Source: Haloterrigena sp. KLK7 (GTDB lineage: Archaea; Halobacteriota; Halobacteria; Halobacteriales; Natrialbaceae). Taken from it: a stretch of DNA of 64,000 bases. Within the stretch, counting starts at the first letter, position 1; the number at the start of each line of letters is the position of its first letter. Under the pieces are notes generated by a model. The model had not been told where the DNA came from. It worked only from the letters and a program-made list of their open reading frames with translations, and did no database searches. The stretch is from positions 1,612,001-1,676,000 of the forward strand of contig NZ_CP149787.1 of NCBI RefSeq assembly GCF_037914945.1, read 5' to 3'. The translations under genes and the position numbers were made by a program. Of the stretch, positions 54,006 through 64,000 are shown one piece after another.

Positions 54006-55472
54006 ATGGCACTGGACTTCACACCGAAGACCTACGACGAAATCCCCGAAGACAAGCGGCCGTCGTTGGGGGAAGCGCTCGTTCCGATCGCGGGAATGCT
54101 CCTGTTCCTCTCGGTCGGGATGATCTGGCTCGAGATGGACCCGCAGATGCCGCTGCTGTGGGGGATCGCGTTCGCGGGACTGTTCGGACGGTACTACTTC
54201 GGCTACGCCTGGAGCGACCTCTACGACGGGATCGGTCGCAGTATTCTGACCGGCCTGCAGGCGATTCTCATCCTGTTCGTCATCTACATGCTCATCTCGG
54301 CGTGGATCGATTCCGGGACGATCCCCACGCTCATGTATTACGGGCTCGAGTTCCTCTCGCCGACGATCTTCCTCCCCTTTACCGTCGTCCTCTCGGCGGT
54401 CGTCGCCTTCGCGATCGGTTCGTCGTGGACGACGGCCGGGACGCTCGGCGTCGCGATGATCGGGATCGGCTCCGGGCTCGGGATTCCGGAGGCGATGACG
54501 GCCGGCGCCGTCCTGTCTGGGGCCTACACCGGCGACAAGAACTCGCCGCTTTCTGACACCACGAACCTCGCCGCCGCGGTGACGAACACGGACCTGATGG
54601 ATCACATCCGGGCGATGCGTCCCGGAACCGCGATCTCGTTCGCGATCTCGCTGCTCCTGTTCGTCGTCCTGGGTCTGAACGCGAGCGGAACGATCCCCGT
54701 CGATCGGATCGCCGAGATCCAGGGCGGCCTCGAGAGCAGTTACGCGATCTCGCCGCTGACGTTTATCCCGTTGGTCATCACGTTCGCGCTCGCGTTTTAC
54801 GGCTTCCCCGCGCTGCCGTCGCTCGGGGCCGGCATCTTCGCCGGCGTCGGGATCACTACCGCGGTTCAGGGCGGGAGCTTCGCCGCCGCCTGGGACGCCG
54901 TCCACAACGGGACGAGCCCCGAGACGGGCGTCGAACTCACGAACGAACTGCTCGCGAGCGGCGGACTCTCGGGATCCGTGTGGGTCGTTACGATCGTCAT
55001 CGCCGCGCTGTCGCTGGGCGGCATTCTCCAGGAGACCGGCGTGCTGGCGGCGATCGCGTACCACATCGCACGAGCCGTCAGTAGCGTCGCCGGTCTCACG
55101 GCCGGGACGGCCGCGGGAACCATCGCGATGAACTTCCTCGCCGCGGAACAGTACATGGCGATCGTCGTCCCCGGGATGACCCTGCAGAACGTGTACGACG
55201 AGTACGACCTCGAGAGTCGGAACCTCTCGCGGGCGGTCGAGGCGTCCGGGACGACGACGTCGGCGTTCGTGCCCTGGGGCTCGGGCGGCGTCTTCATGGC
55301 CTCGGCGCTCGGCGTACCGGTGATCGAGTACGCCCCGTACTACTTCTTCGGGATCCTCTCGCCGCTGGTACTGATCGCGATGGGGCTGACCGGCTGGCGG
55401 ATCTTCTACGAGGACGACCCCGAGCGGGAATCGTCGGTGGAAACCGCCACGTCGACGTCCTCCGTCGACTAG
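54006..55472 (+). CDS. nhaC: Na+/H+ antiporter NhaC
   Basis: 488 residues with about 11-12 helices. The family motifs GSSWTTAGTLGVAMIGIG (about 138-155) and SGAYTGDKNSPLSDTT are intact, and the second half repeats with FLAAEQYMAIV and GTTTSAFVPWGSGG. Sodium export and pH control are the family role, which fits a halophile. It stands alone, followed by a leaderless small ORF and ferredoxin. The N-terminus MALDFTPKTYDEIPEDKRP is cytoplasmic. Confidence 0.94.
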   Translation: MALDFTPKTYDEIPEDKRPSLGEALVPIAGMLLFLSVGMIWLEMDPQMPLLWGIAFAGLFGRYYFGYAWSDLYDGIGRSILTGLQAILILFVIYMLISAWIDSGTIPTLMYYGLEFLSPTIFLPFTVVLSAVVAFAIGSSWTTAGTLGVAMIGIGSGLGIPEAMTAGAVLSGAYTGDKNSPLSDTTNLAAAVTNTDLMDHIRAMRPGTAISFAISLLLFVVLGLNASGTIPVDRIAEIQGGLESSYAISPLTFIPLVITFALAFYGFPALPSLGAGIFAGVGITTAVQGGSFAAAWDAVHNGTSPETGVELTNELLASGGLSGSVWVVTIVIAALSLGGILQETGVLAAIAYHIARAVSSVAGLTAGTAAGTIAMNFLAAEQYMAIVVPGMTLQNVYDEYDLESRNLSRAVEASGTTTSAFVPWGSGGVFMASALGVPVIEYAPYYFFGILSPLVLIAMGLTGWRIFYEDDPERESSVETATSTSSVD

Positions 55473-55504
55473 CATCGCAGCGCGAGCAGACTTCACGCGC
55501 GGAC

Positions 55505-55509
55505 TTTTT
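55505..55509 (+). promoter_or_regulatory. T5 tract: nhaC terminator and/or promoter of the ferredoxin leader ORF
   Basis: GACTTTTTCCC lies 33 bases after the nhaC stop, suiting a terminator. It is also 29 bases before the ATG at 55535, suiting a TATA-like element. The two roles cannot be separated by eye. Confidence 0.4.
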
Positions 55510-55534
55510 CCCGTCGCCCGCCGTACCGTCGGCC

Positions 55535-55588
55535 ATGGTTCCGGACGAACTGCACGCACAGCGAGCACCGACGACACGGGAACGATGA
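55535..55588 (+). CDS. Small upstream ORF coupled to the ferredoxin gene
   Basis: 17 residues, MVPDELHAQRAPTTRER. It begins 29 bases from a T-rich promoter-like element and its TGA overlaps the ferredoxin ATG by four bases (ATGA). This would allow termination-reinitiation coupling. It could also be just untranslated leader sequence. No homologue is known to me. Confidence 0.35.
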   Translation: MVPDELHAQRAPTTRER

Positions 55589-55965
55589 CGAGCCACGACG
55601 TGACCCTCGAGTGGGCCGACGGCTCGACGCAGACGGTCGACGTCGACGAGAACGAATCGGTCCTCGAGGCGGCCCAGCGGGCCGGCGCCCGGCTCCCCTA
55701 CGACTGCCGCGAGGGGACCTGTATCACCTGCGTCGGTCGGCTGATCGGACTCGAGGGCGAGGATTTCGACGCCGACGAGGGCGGGACGGACCGGCCGCTC
55801 GACGCCGCTGACGCGTTCACCTATCGGCGGCCGCCGCAGGCGTTGACCGATGGGGAACGATCGGACGGCTACGTCCTGCTGTGTATCGCTTCGCCGCAAA
55901 CCGACTGTCGCGTCGAGGTCGGCCCGATGGTCCGCGCCGAAGTCGGCGACAGTCCCTGGGCGTAG
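55585..55965 (+). CDS. 2Fe-2S ferredoxin (first paralogue)
   Basis: 126 residues, a plant-type ferredoxin fold with cluster ligands C41, C46, C49 (YDCREGTCITC) and C100 (VLLCIASP). An acidic insertion lies between the third and fourth ligands (about 58-78), followed by FTYRRPPQAL. It is closely related to the ferredoxin at 57490-57879; both flank the SBP56 gene, suggesting electron transfer with it. A small ORF overlaps its start. Confidence 0.92.
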   Translation: MTSHDVTLEWADGSTQTVDVDENESVLEAAQRAGARLPYDCREGTCITCVGRLIGLEGEDFDADEGGTDRPLDAADAFTYRRPPQALTDGERSDGYVLLCIASPQTDCRVEVGPMVRAEVGDSPWA

Positions 55966-56003
55966 CACCTGCGCTGTCCGTTCCGGCGCGGTACCCGAAC
56001 AGA

Positions 56004-56012
56004 CTTATCTAT
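56004..56012 (+). promoter_or_regulatory. TATA-like element of the SBP56 gene
   Basis: CTTATCTAT is centred 26 bases before the ATG at 56034. Confidence 0.6.
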
Positions 56013-56033
56013 CCGTTCGTGGTCGGAATTCCT

Positions 56034-57458
56034 ATGAGTGACGTTAGCACACCAGACGACGTCGAACCCGAATCGGACCACGAGCACGAACACCACCACG
56101 ACCACGAGGGCCCCGGCTACGCGACGCCGCAGGCCGCCATCGAGGAGGGCGAGCGAGAGGAACTGGCCTACGTGATGAGCCTCTACGTCGGCACGGACGT
56201 CGACGCGCCGGACTTCGTCTCGGTCGTCGACCTCGATCCCGACTCCGACACCTACTGCGAGATCGTCGACCGCATCGAACTGCCCAACCGCGGCGACGAA
56301 CTCCACCACTTCGGGTGGAACGCCTGCTCGTCGTCGTGTCACATGGAGGGCCTCGAGCGCCGACACCTGATCGTCCCCGGCCAGCGCTCCTCGCGGATCC
56401 ACGTGATCGACGCGAAGGATCGGCGCAACCCCGAACTCGAGACGGTGATCGAACCCGAGGAGGTCTTCGAATACGACCTCTCGGCACCGCACACCGTCCA
56501 CTGCATCCCGGACGGCGAGATCCTGATCAGCATGCTCGGCGACGCCGACGGCGACCTGCCGGGCGGCTTCCTCGAGCTGAACGACGACTTCGAGATCGAG
56601 GGCCGATGGGAGCCGCCGGGCGAGATCGAGATGAACTACGACTACTGGTACCAGCCCCGCCAGAACGTGATGGTCTCGAGCGAGTGGGCCGCACCGAAGA
56701 CGTACTACCCGGGCTTCGACCTCGAGGACGTCGAGGCGGGCAACTACGGCCAGCGGCTCCACTTCTGGGACTGGGAGGCCGGCACCGTCGAGCAGACGAT
56801 CGACCTCGGCGAGGAAGGGCTGATCCCGCTCGAGGTGCGGTTCCTTCACACGCCCGAATCGACTCACGGGTTCGTGGGGGCCGCGCTCTCGTCGAACGTC
56901 TTCCACTTCTGGCGCGACGACGATGCGGACGGCGGCGACGGCGCATACCGCGCCGAGAAGGTCATCGACTTCGAGAGCCGGGAGCACGACGACTGGGACA
57001 TGCCCGTCCCCGCGCTCCCGACGGACATCCTGATCTCGATGGACGACCGCTACCTGTTCGGCTCGAACTGGCTCCACGGCGACGTCTGGATGTACGATAT
57101 CTCGGATCCGTCGAACCCGCGACGGGCCGACTCGCTGTCCGTCGGCGGCACCTTCGGCGAGATTCAGGAAGTGCAAGGCCGCGAACTGGCCGCCGGACCG
57201 CAGATGATCCAGCTCTCGCTGGACGGCGAACGGCTCTACTGGACCACCTCGCTGTTCTCCTCGTGGGACGAGCAGTTCTACCCCGAGGAGGGCGAGCGCG
57301 GCTCGGTGATGCTGAAGGCCGACGTCGATCCCCGAAAGGGGACGATGGAACTCGACGAGGACTTCCTCGTCGACTGGGGCGAGTGCCCCGAGGGGCCAGC
57401 CCGCGCCCACGAGATCCGGTGGCCCGACGGCGACTGCACGAGCGACGTCTGGCAGTGA
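56034..57458 (+). CDS. Selenium-binding protein 56 family / methanethiol oxidase homologue
   Basis: 474 residues, a seven-bladed propeller of the SBP56/SELENBP1 family whose bacterial and human members oxidise methanethiol to formaldehyde, H2O2 and sulfide using copper. The active-site block is HHFGWNACSSSCH (91-103, with C98, C102 and H103); later APHTVHCIPDGEILISMLGD and LFGSNWLHGDVWMYD are conserved. The N-terminal His/Glu-rich segment HEHEHHHDHE (about 17-26) may bind copper. The flanking 2Fe-2S ferredoxins are unusual partners. Confidence 0.92.
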   Translation: MSDVSTPDDVEPESDHEHEHHHDHEGPGYATPQAAIEEGEREELAYVMSLYVGTDVDAPDFVSVVDLDPDSDTYCEIVDRIELPNRGDELHHFGWNACSSSCHMEGLERRHLIVPGQRSSRIHVIDAKDRRNPELETVIEPEEVFEYDLSAPHTVHCIPDGEILISMLGDADGDLPGGFLELNDDFEIEGRWEPPGEIEMNYDYWYQPRQNVMVSSEWAAPKTYYPGFDLEDVEAGNYGQRLHFWDWEAGTVEQTIDLGEEGLIPLEVRFLHTPESTHGFVGAALSSNVFHFWRDDDADGGDGAYRAEKVIDFESREHDDWDMPVPALPTDILISMDDRYLFGSNWLHGDVWMYDISDPSNPRRADSLSVGGTFGEIQEVQGRELAAGPQMIQLSLDGERLYWTTSLFSSWDEQFYPEEGERGSVMLKADVDPRKGTMELDEDFLVDWGECPEGPARAHEIRWPDGDCTSDVWQ

Positions 57459-57489
57459 TCGACCGCGCAAGCGCCGATCGCCCGCTCCC

Positions 57490-57879
57490 ATGACGACTCG
57501 CGAGACGCACGACGTGACGCTCGAGTGGCCCGACACCGACCGCGAGACGCGGACGATCGCGGTCAGCGAGGACGAGACGGTCCTCGAGGCGGCCGAACGC
57601 GCCGACATCGCCCTTCCCTTCGGCTGTCGCACCGGCGCCTGTGGAACCTGTACGGGCCGCCTGCTCGAGGTCGATGGAGCGGAGCCGGCGGCCGGCCACG
57701 ACGAACGCGCCGTCGACGTCGACGGCGCGTTCTCGTATCGCCGTCCACCTCGAGCGCTGAAGGACCGACACTGTACCGCGGGCTACGTCCTGCTGTGCAT
57801 CGCCTCGCCGCGAGCCGACTGTCGGCTCGCCGTCGGCGCGAGCGTCCACACCGAACTCGTAGAGAACCCGTGGAAGTGA
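57490..57879 (+). CDS. 2Fe-2S ferredoxin (second paralogue)
   Basis: 129 residues with ligands C46, C51, C54 (FGCRTGACGTC) and C103 (VLLCIASP). The acidic loop and AFSYRRPPRALKD resemble those of the ferredoxin at 55585. It starts 32 bases after the SBP56 stop with no promoter between, so it is probably cotranscribed. The pair looks like a local duplication around SBP56. Confidence 0.92.
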   Translation: MTTRETHDVTLEWPDTDRETRTIAVSEDETVLEAAERADIALPFGCRTGACGTCTGRLLEVDGAEPAAGHDERAVDVDGAFSYRRPPRALKDRHCTAGYVLLCIASPRADCRLAVGASVHTELVENPWK

Positions 57880-60054
<2,175 letters not shown>

Positions 60055-60089
60055 TCGATCACTGACGCCGGCGGTGACGCGCAGTGAAC

Positions 60090-60278
60090 TCAGTCACGCC
60101 GACTGATGACCGCGACGATGGCGATCGCGGCGGCGACGGCGCCGATGAGCGTGGGACCGAGTTGGCCACCGCCCCACTCCCAGCCGAGGAACTGGGTGCC
60201 GACGATCGCGACGATCGCGACGGCCAGTCCGATCGCAGTGCCGATCGAGGACGTGTTCCGGCCGATGGAAAGCGCCAT
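60090..60278 (-). CDS. Small two-helix membrane protein
   Basis: 62 residues: a short N-terminus, then two hydrophobic helices (about 13-33 and 41-58) and a basic end SRRD. TATA-like TTTTACTT on the minus strand is 27 bases before the ATG, supporting a real gene. It resembles small haloarchaeal membrane proteins without known role. Confidence 0.7.
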   Translation of the reverse strand: MALSIGRNTSSIGTAIGLAVAIVAIVGTQFLGWEWGGGQLGPTLIGAVAAAIAIVAVISRRD

Positions 60279-60300
60279 ACGCTACTATTGGGCGTCCAAC

Positions 60301-60308
60301 AAGTAAAA
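60301..60308 (-). promoter_or_regulatory. TATA element of the small membrane protein gene
   Basis: TTTTACTT on the minus strand, 27 bases before the ATG at 60278. Confidence 0.55.
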
Positions 60309-60400
60309 CAAACGGGGCCGCTCCGCCGTTTTTCGACACCCGTCTCTGGCATCCTTCGCACCGTTGCTGCCGAGCCGTCTCGAGCCGACGGCGGTCACGC

Positions 60401-61393
60401 TCACGCTTCGGCGGGCAACCGCGCCGCGATCTCCGCCACCGCCTCGAGGCCCTGCACCTCGCCCTCTCGTTCGGGCAGCGTCACGACCTCGAGGTCGGGA
60501 AACGTCTCCCGAACCTCGGCGACCCGCTCTCGGTGCCGCTCGTGGCGCGACTGACAGCGCGAGCAGTCGTCCTCCGGATCCTCGAAGACCCGATTCACGA
60601 CGAGGCGGTCGACCCGCACGTGGGCCTCCCGCAGCGTCGCCACTAGCCGTTCGGACTCTGCGATGGCCATCCTCTCCGGAAGGAGAACGACGCGAAACTC
60701 CGTGCGCTCGGGATCGGTCAGCAGGTCGCGAGCGCGCTCGAGGCGAGTGCGAAAGGCCTCGAGGCTCTCTTCCTCGTCGTCGCTGCTCGAGCCCATCATC
60801 GACATCGGGCCGAGCACCGCCGTCCGCGCGGCGTTTCCGATCCGCTTGGCCTGGCCGCGCAGCGACTGGGCCGTTTCGAGGGCCAGCCCCATCACCTCGG
60901 GCATGTCGAACAGCCGGAGGGTGTGGCCCGTCGGCGCGGTGTCGAAGACGACGACGTCCCAGTCGCCCTCGTCGACGTACTCGACGAGCAGGTCCAGCGC
61001 CGCGATCTCGTCGCTGCCGGCCGGCGCGCCCGAGGCGAACAGCCGCCGGACCTCCTCGTCGTCCAGCCGAATGCCGGCGCTACGGAGGTCCGTCGCGAGC
61101 GCCCGCGCCAGTTTCTCGTAGCGCTCCTTCTGCGTGTCGGGGTCGATCTCGACGGCCCAGAGGCTGCCGCCGCTATCGCTGCCGGGCTCTCTACCACGCT
61201 CGTCGCCCACGCCCTCGAGTTCGCGGGGCTCGGCGCCGAGGTCGACCTCGAGCGAGTCCGATAGCGAGTGGGCCGGGTCGGTCGAGACGACCAGCGTCTC
61301 CCGGCCGGCGTCGGCCAGTCGGACGGCGGTCGCCGCCGCGCAGGTCGTCTTGCCGACGCCGCCCTTGCCGCCGTAGAAGATGCAGTCGGTCAC
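60401..61393 (-). CDS. ArsA/Get3-family ATPase
   Basis: 330 residues, deviant Walker A GGKGGVGKTT (8-17), switch II DTAPTGHTLRL (about 150-160), and a CSRCQSRH zinc-type CxxC in the C-terminal half (about 285). The single ATPase domain and CxxC resemble Get3, which inserts tail-anchored proteins, more than the double-domain arsenite pump; no arsB or arsenic regulator is nearby. An acidic, glycine/serine-rich insertion is at about 65-78. Confidence 0.9.
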   Translation of the reverse strand: MTDCIFYGGKGGVGKTTCAAATAVRLADAGRETLVVSTDPAHSLSDSLEVDLGAEPRELEGVGDERGREPGSDSGGSLWAVEIDPDTQKERYEKLARALATDLRSAGIRLDDEEVRRLFASGAPAGSDEIAALDLLVEYVDEGDWDVVVFDTAPTGHTLRLFDMPEVMGLALETAQSLRGQAKRIGNAARTAVLGPMSMMGSSSDDEEESLEAFRTRLERARDLLTDPERTEFRVVLLPERMAIAESERLVATLREAHVRVDRLVVNRVFEDPEDDCSRCQSRHERHRERVAEVRETFPDLEVVTLPEREGEVQGLEAVAEIAARLPAEA

Positions 61394-61417
61394 GGGAGCA
61401 CGTACGACCGCCCGAAA

Positions 61418-61424
61418 CCTAAAT
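61418..61424 (-). promoter_or_regulatory. TATA-like element of the ArsA/Get3 gene
   Basis: ATTTAGG on the minus strand, centred 28 bases before the ATG at 61393. Confidence 0.5.
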
Positions 61425-61522
61425 CGATTGCCACGATGGGCGGAGTGTCATCGCTGGCGATCGGATTTCGGGGGAGCCTTTAGCGTGAACGGCAGGCAGG
61501 AGAGGATCGGCTGCGAGTCAGT

Positions 61523-62494
61523 TCAGAGGTCGACGCGGTCGAACCGCCAGAGCGCGATCGTGATCGGGACGACGATCCAGAGCAGGAGGATGATAAAGGA
61601 GAACCAGTCCTCGAGGTAGAACGGCACGTCGCTCGAGAAGTAGTAGTCCGGATACGTGGTTCCCTCGACGGTGGAGCTGATGATCGAGAGCGCGTTCCCG
61701 AAGGCGTTGCCCGGATCGAGCGAGTCGATGAACAGCGCCCAGTCGGGCACTCGTTGGGCCGTTATCTGTTCGGTCGTTCCGTCGGCCATCTCGAAGGTCC
61801 GCGTGTATTCGACGCCCTCGATCGTACCCCGGGACATCAGGATCTGAACCCCGGTGAGGATACCGTTCCAAACGCCGTAAAACAGAAGGAAGATGCCGAA
61901 CATCGCGGCACCGGCGATCGTCGTCGACTTGGTCACTGAGGAGAGCGAGACGGCGATGCTGGTGTACGCGAGCCCGTAGAGGATCGCCATCCCGAGCAGT
62001 CCGGCGTACTCGACCACGTCGAAGCTCCCGAGTATCGCCGCAACGACGGCGGCCGCGAGGACGAACCCGATGACTAGCGACAGCGAGAGCACGGCCGCTC
62101 GGCCGAGTAGTTTGCCCAGCAGCACGTCCTTGCGCGAGTGAGGCAGCGAGAGCAACACCTTGATGCTCCCGGTCTCTCGCTCGCCGGCGATGGCCTTCCA
62201 GCCCAGCACCAGCGCGATCAGCGGAATGACGACCTTCGTCATCTGGCTGACCAGCGAGACGAGCGCCCCCGTCGTCTCCGCCTGCGTCGGCGAGACGTCG
62301 GCACCGAAGTACGAGAGCGCGCCGGTCACGCCGACCAGCAACAGGAAGAAGAAGGCGCTCAGTCCCCAGAACATCCACGAGCGAACGGCGTCCTGGAAGT
62401 CCTTCTTCGCGACGGCGCGGACGCTCTCTGCGTTGACCGAACTCGAGGCCGATCCCGACCCCGACTGCGATCCGGTCGCGGTGTCGGTGCTCAT
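61523..62494 (-). CDS. ABC-2-type exporter permease
   Basis: 323 residues with six hydrophobic helices and a large external loop (about 210-265) between helices 5 and 6. An N-terminal Ser/Ala/Gly-rich lead precedes the first helix. The conserved VLGWKAIAGERETGSIKVLLS is the ABC-2 signature. The partner ATPase gene lies just upstream, overlapping by four bases (ATGA). Substrate is unknown; homologues export lipids, copper-related factors or peptides. Confidence 0.9.
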   Translation of the reverse strand: MSTDTATGSQSGSGSASSSVNAESVRAVAKKDFQDAVRSWMFWGLSAFFFLLLVGVTGALSYFGADVSPTQAETTGALVSLVSQMTKVVIPLIALVLGWKAIAGERETGSIKVLLSLPHSRKDVLLGKLLGRAAVLSLSLVIGFVLAAAVVAAILGSFDVVEYAGLLGMAILYGLAYTSIAVSLSSVTKSTTIAGAAMFGIFLLFYGVWNGILTGVQILMSRGTIEGVEYTRTFEMADGTTEQITAQRVPDWALFIDSLDPGNAFGNALSIISSTVEGTTYPDYYFSSDVPFYLEDWFSFIILLLWIVVPITIALWRFDRVDL

Positions 62495-63417
62495 CGCGCG
62501 TGCACCTCCGAACCGGTCGTGTACGACTGGAAGACGTCCTCGAGCGAGGCCTCCCTGGTCGTGAAGTCTCTGACCTCGATGCCGCGGTCCTCGAGCTCGC
62601 CGAGGACGGCCGTCTTGGAGCCCTCGACCTGGGCGACGAGCACCGGCGGATTCCGGTCCTCGACCGTGGCGTCGGAGACGTCCGGCAGCGAGCGGACGAC
62701 CTGCAGCGTCTCGTCGTCGAGGCGGTCGACGGTGACTCGCAGCGTCGTCGCGCCGCCGACGGAGTCGCGCAGCCCCTCGACGGTGTCGACGGCGACCATC
62801 TCGCCGTCGCGGAGGATGCCGACGCGGTCACAGACCGCTTCGACCTGCTCCATGATGTGACTCGAGAAGAAGACGGTCGCGCCGCGCTCGTTCTCCTCGC
62901 GGACGATCTGGCGCATCTCGCGGGCGCCGTTGGGGTCGAGCCCCGTCGAGGGCTCGTCCAGAATGAGGAGGTCCGGCTGGCCCACGAGGGCCATCGCCAG
63001 CATGAGCCGCTGGGACATCCCCTTCGAGAAGCCGCCGGCCTTCTTGTCGATAGCGTCGGCGAGGTCGACCCGCTCGAGCAGCTCGCGAGGATCGTCGTCG
63101 GACCCCTTCGAGTCGATGGCGAACTCGAGGTGCTGGCGGGCCGTCAGGCGGTCGTAGGTCTCGACGCCCTCCGGGAGAACGCCGGTCCGCGAGCGGATCT
63201 CGCGGCTGTTGGCCTGGGCGTCCATCCCGAGGACGGTCACCTGCCCGGCGGTCGGCCGGATGAAGTCGAGGATGACGTTGATCGTCGTCGACTTGCCGGC
63301 CCCGTTCGGACCGAGGAACCCGAATACCTCGCCCTTCTGGACCTGAAACGAGAGGTCCTCGAGCGCGAGGGTCTGACCGTAAGACTTGGTCAGGTCGTCG
63401 ACCGTAATAGCTGGCAT
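62491..63417 (-). CDS. ABC-2-type exporter ATP-binding protein
   Basis: 308 residues of a DrrA/CcmA-type ATPase: Walker A LGPNGAGKST (35-44), Q-loop VLPEGVETYDRL, signature FSKGMSQRL, Walker B LLILDEPSTGLDP, and an H-loop in FFSSHI. The C-terminal 80 residues form the regulatory segment typical of these exporters. It is cotranscribed with the following permease. Confidence 0.94.
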   Translation of the reverse strand: MPAITVDDLTKSYGQTLALEDLSFQVQKGEVFGFLGPNGAGKSTTINVILDFIRPTAGQVTVLGMDAQANSREIRSRTGVLPEGVETYDRLTARQHLEFAIDSKGSDDDPRELLERVDLADAIDKKAGGFSKGMSQRLMLAMALVGQPDLLILDEPSTGLDPNGAREMRQIVREENERGATVFFSSHIMEQVEAVCDRVGILRDGEMVAVDTVEGLRDSVGGATTLRVTVDRLDDETLQVVRSLPDVSDATVEDRNPPVLVAQVEGSKTAVLGELEDRGIEVRDFTTREASLEDVFQSYTTGSEVHAR

Positions 63418-63499
63418 AGCTGTGTGGTCTCACCCGCGTCCGATAAGAGTTGTTACTCTCCCACGATAATATACCGCTTCAGCGAGAGGAAGAAACGGT

Positions 63500-63769
63500 C
63501 TATATCGGGTCCTCCGGCTCGTACTGCTCGGCGGTTCGTTCGGCCTCCGTGGCGTACCGCTCCCGGGTCTCCGCGTCGTCGACCGGCTCGAGTTCGTCCT
63601 CGGGGACGTCGACCGCTGCGGTGACCGTCCCGCCGGTTTGCAGCGACTGGCCCGACCGCTCTCGCTGCTGATACCGCGACCCGTCCGGCGTCGCATAGAC
63701 GAGCGTCACGATGTTCCGGCTATCGAAGTCGCGCTCGACGAGCCAGCACCGCACTGTCGACTCACTCAT
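63500..63769 (-). CDS. Haloarchaeal hypothetical protein
   Basis: 89 residues beginning MSESTVRCWLVERDFDSRN, a small beta-rich part (NIVTLVYATPDGSRYQQ) and a very acidic tail. Amino-acid bias and codon use look genuine. It has no motif I recognise and no membrane helix. It sits between the exporter ATPase gene and the next plus-strand gene, oriented toward the ATPase. Confidence 0.68.
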   Translation of the reverse strand: MSESTVRCWLVERDFDSRNIVTLVYATPDGSRYQQRERSGQSLQTGGTVTAAVDVPEDELEPVDDAETRERYATEAERTAEQYEPEDPI

Positions 63770-63904
63770 GGGCGTCTCTTGCGCGTCGACGACCGAGAAT
63801 GTACCGTGTCGCTCTCAGATCCGGGGCCGGTACGCGGGACGCGGTCTCACGCAGCGACAGATGTCGCGAGCTACTTGCCTCTCGAGGTCGGAGGGTCCGA
63901 TTCG

Positions 63905-64000
63905 ATGCAGGAAACCTGGAGCGAGCACGTCGACCAACTGCTGGACGAGGGCGAGCGCGAACGGCATCGCGTCGACCTCGAGAAAGCGACGGTCGTCGTC
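63905..64000 (+). CDS. N-terminal fragment of a haloarchaeal protein of unknown function, partial
   Basis: The last 96 bases encode MQETWSEHVDQLLDEGERER and twelve more residues, then the window ends. The opening resembles haloarchaeal PH-domain-like proteins with a DQLLxDGE start, but that is a weak recollection. No TATA is obvious; GAGCTACTTG lies about 35 bases upstream. Confidence 0.5.
   Translation, partial: MQETWSEHVDQLLDEGERERHRVDLEKATVVV

Overview
This is chromosomal DNA from a haloarchaeon. The GC content and GC3 are high, the proteins are very acidic, and most genes have a TATA-like element 25-30 bases before the start codon (leaderless transcripts). The genes are typical of Halobacteria: DP2 DNA polymerase, a thermosome, an Htr-type transducer with an opsin, HTH_10 and winged-helix regulators, an NAD-dependent LigA and a bacterial-type LeuRS. 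The gene set and the 3'-end hairpin elements suggest the Natrinema/Haloterrigena part of Natrialbales, but that placement is inference. I saw no rRNA, tRNA, CRISPR array or intact insertion sequence.

Layout. 1-4.4 kb: a peptide-type ABC uptake operon on the minus strand, cut by the left edge. 4.6-9.0 kb: a PPC-domain gene coupled to polC, followed by an array of hairpins. 9-15.9 kb: a hydrolase, a zinc-ribbon protein, a PanE-like reductase, an aspartoacylase-family enzyme, Nfu and several haloarchaeal proteins of unknown function. 15.9-16.9 kb: a gene-poor stretch with two DtxR/Idr-type iron boxes. 16.9-22.5 kb: a PHP phosphoesterase, a RecJ-like nuclease and the heme/siroheme operon hemC-cobA-hemD, with a truncated hemoglobin divergent from it. 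23-29.7 kb: pheA, an S2P-type protease, regulators, a CBS protein, a peroxiredoxin, Hsp20, a GIDE-domain protein and an SDR. 29.8-35.8 kb: leuS, then a transducer-opsin pair. 36-41.6 kb: a DUF2071 protein, a sugar transporter, an AlaDH/OCD enzyme and the thermosome. 41.7-49.6 kb: a histidine kinase divergent from a FIST sensor gene, a KH ribosome-assembly factor, a PAC2 protein, a phosphodiesterase and a polytopic membrane protein. 49.7-64 kb: trpS with a Trp-rich leader ORF, a Tat-lipoprotein nucleotidase, rio1, nhaC, an SBP56/methanethiol-oxidase gene between two paralogous 2Fe-2S ferredoxins, ligA, an ArsA/Get3-type ATPase and an ABC-2 exporter.

Four observations stand out. (1) The opsin translationally coupled to the transducer keeps the helix-C Arg-Tyr-x-Asp and the helix-G Asp but has Arg in place of the retinal-binding Lys. 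(2) trpS is preceded by a 27-codon leaderless ORF reading Trp-Gln-Trp-His-Trp, with the Trp codons exactly in the loop of a long stem, which looks like ribosome-stalling attenuation. (3) polC has no intein, but the 54 codons around the canonical intein site have strikingly different codon use. (4) A structured repeat with a conserved frame, variable stem and compensatory changes lies immediately after the stop codons of both polC and the thermosome gene.
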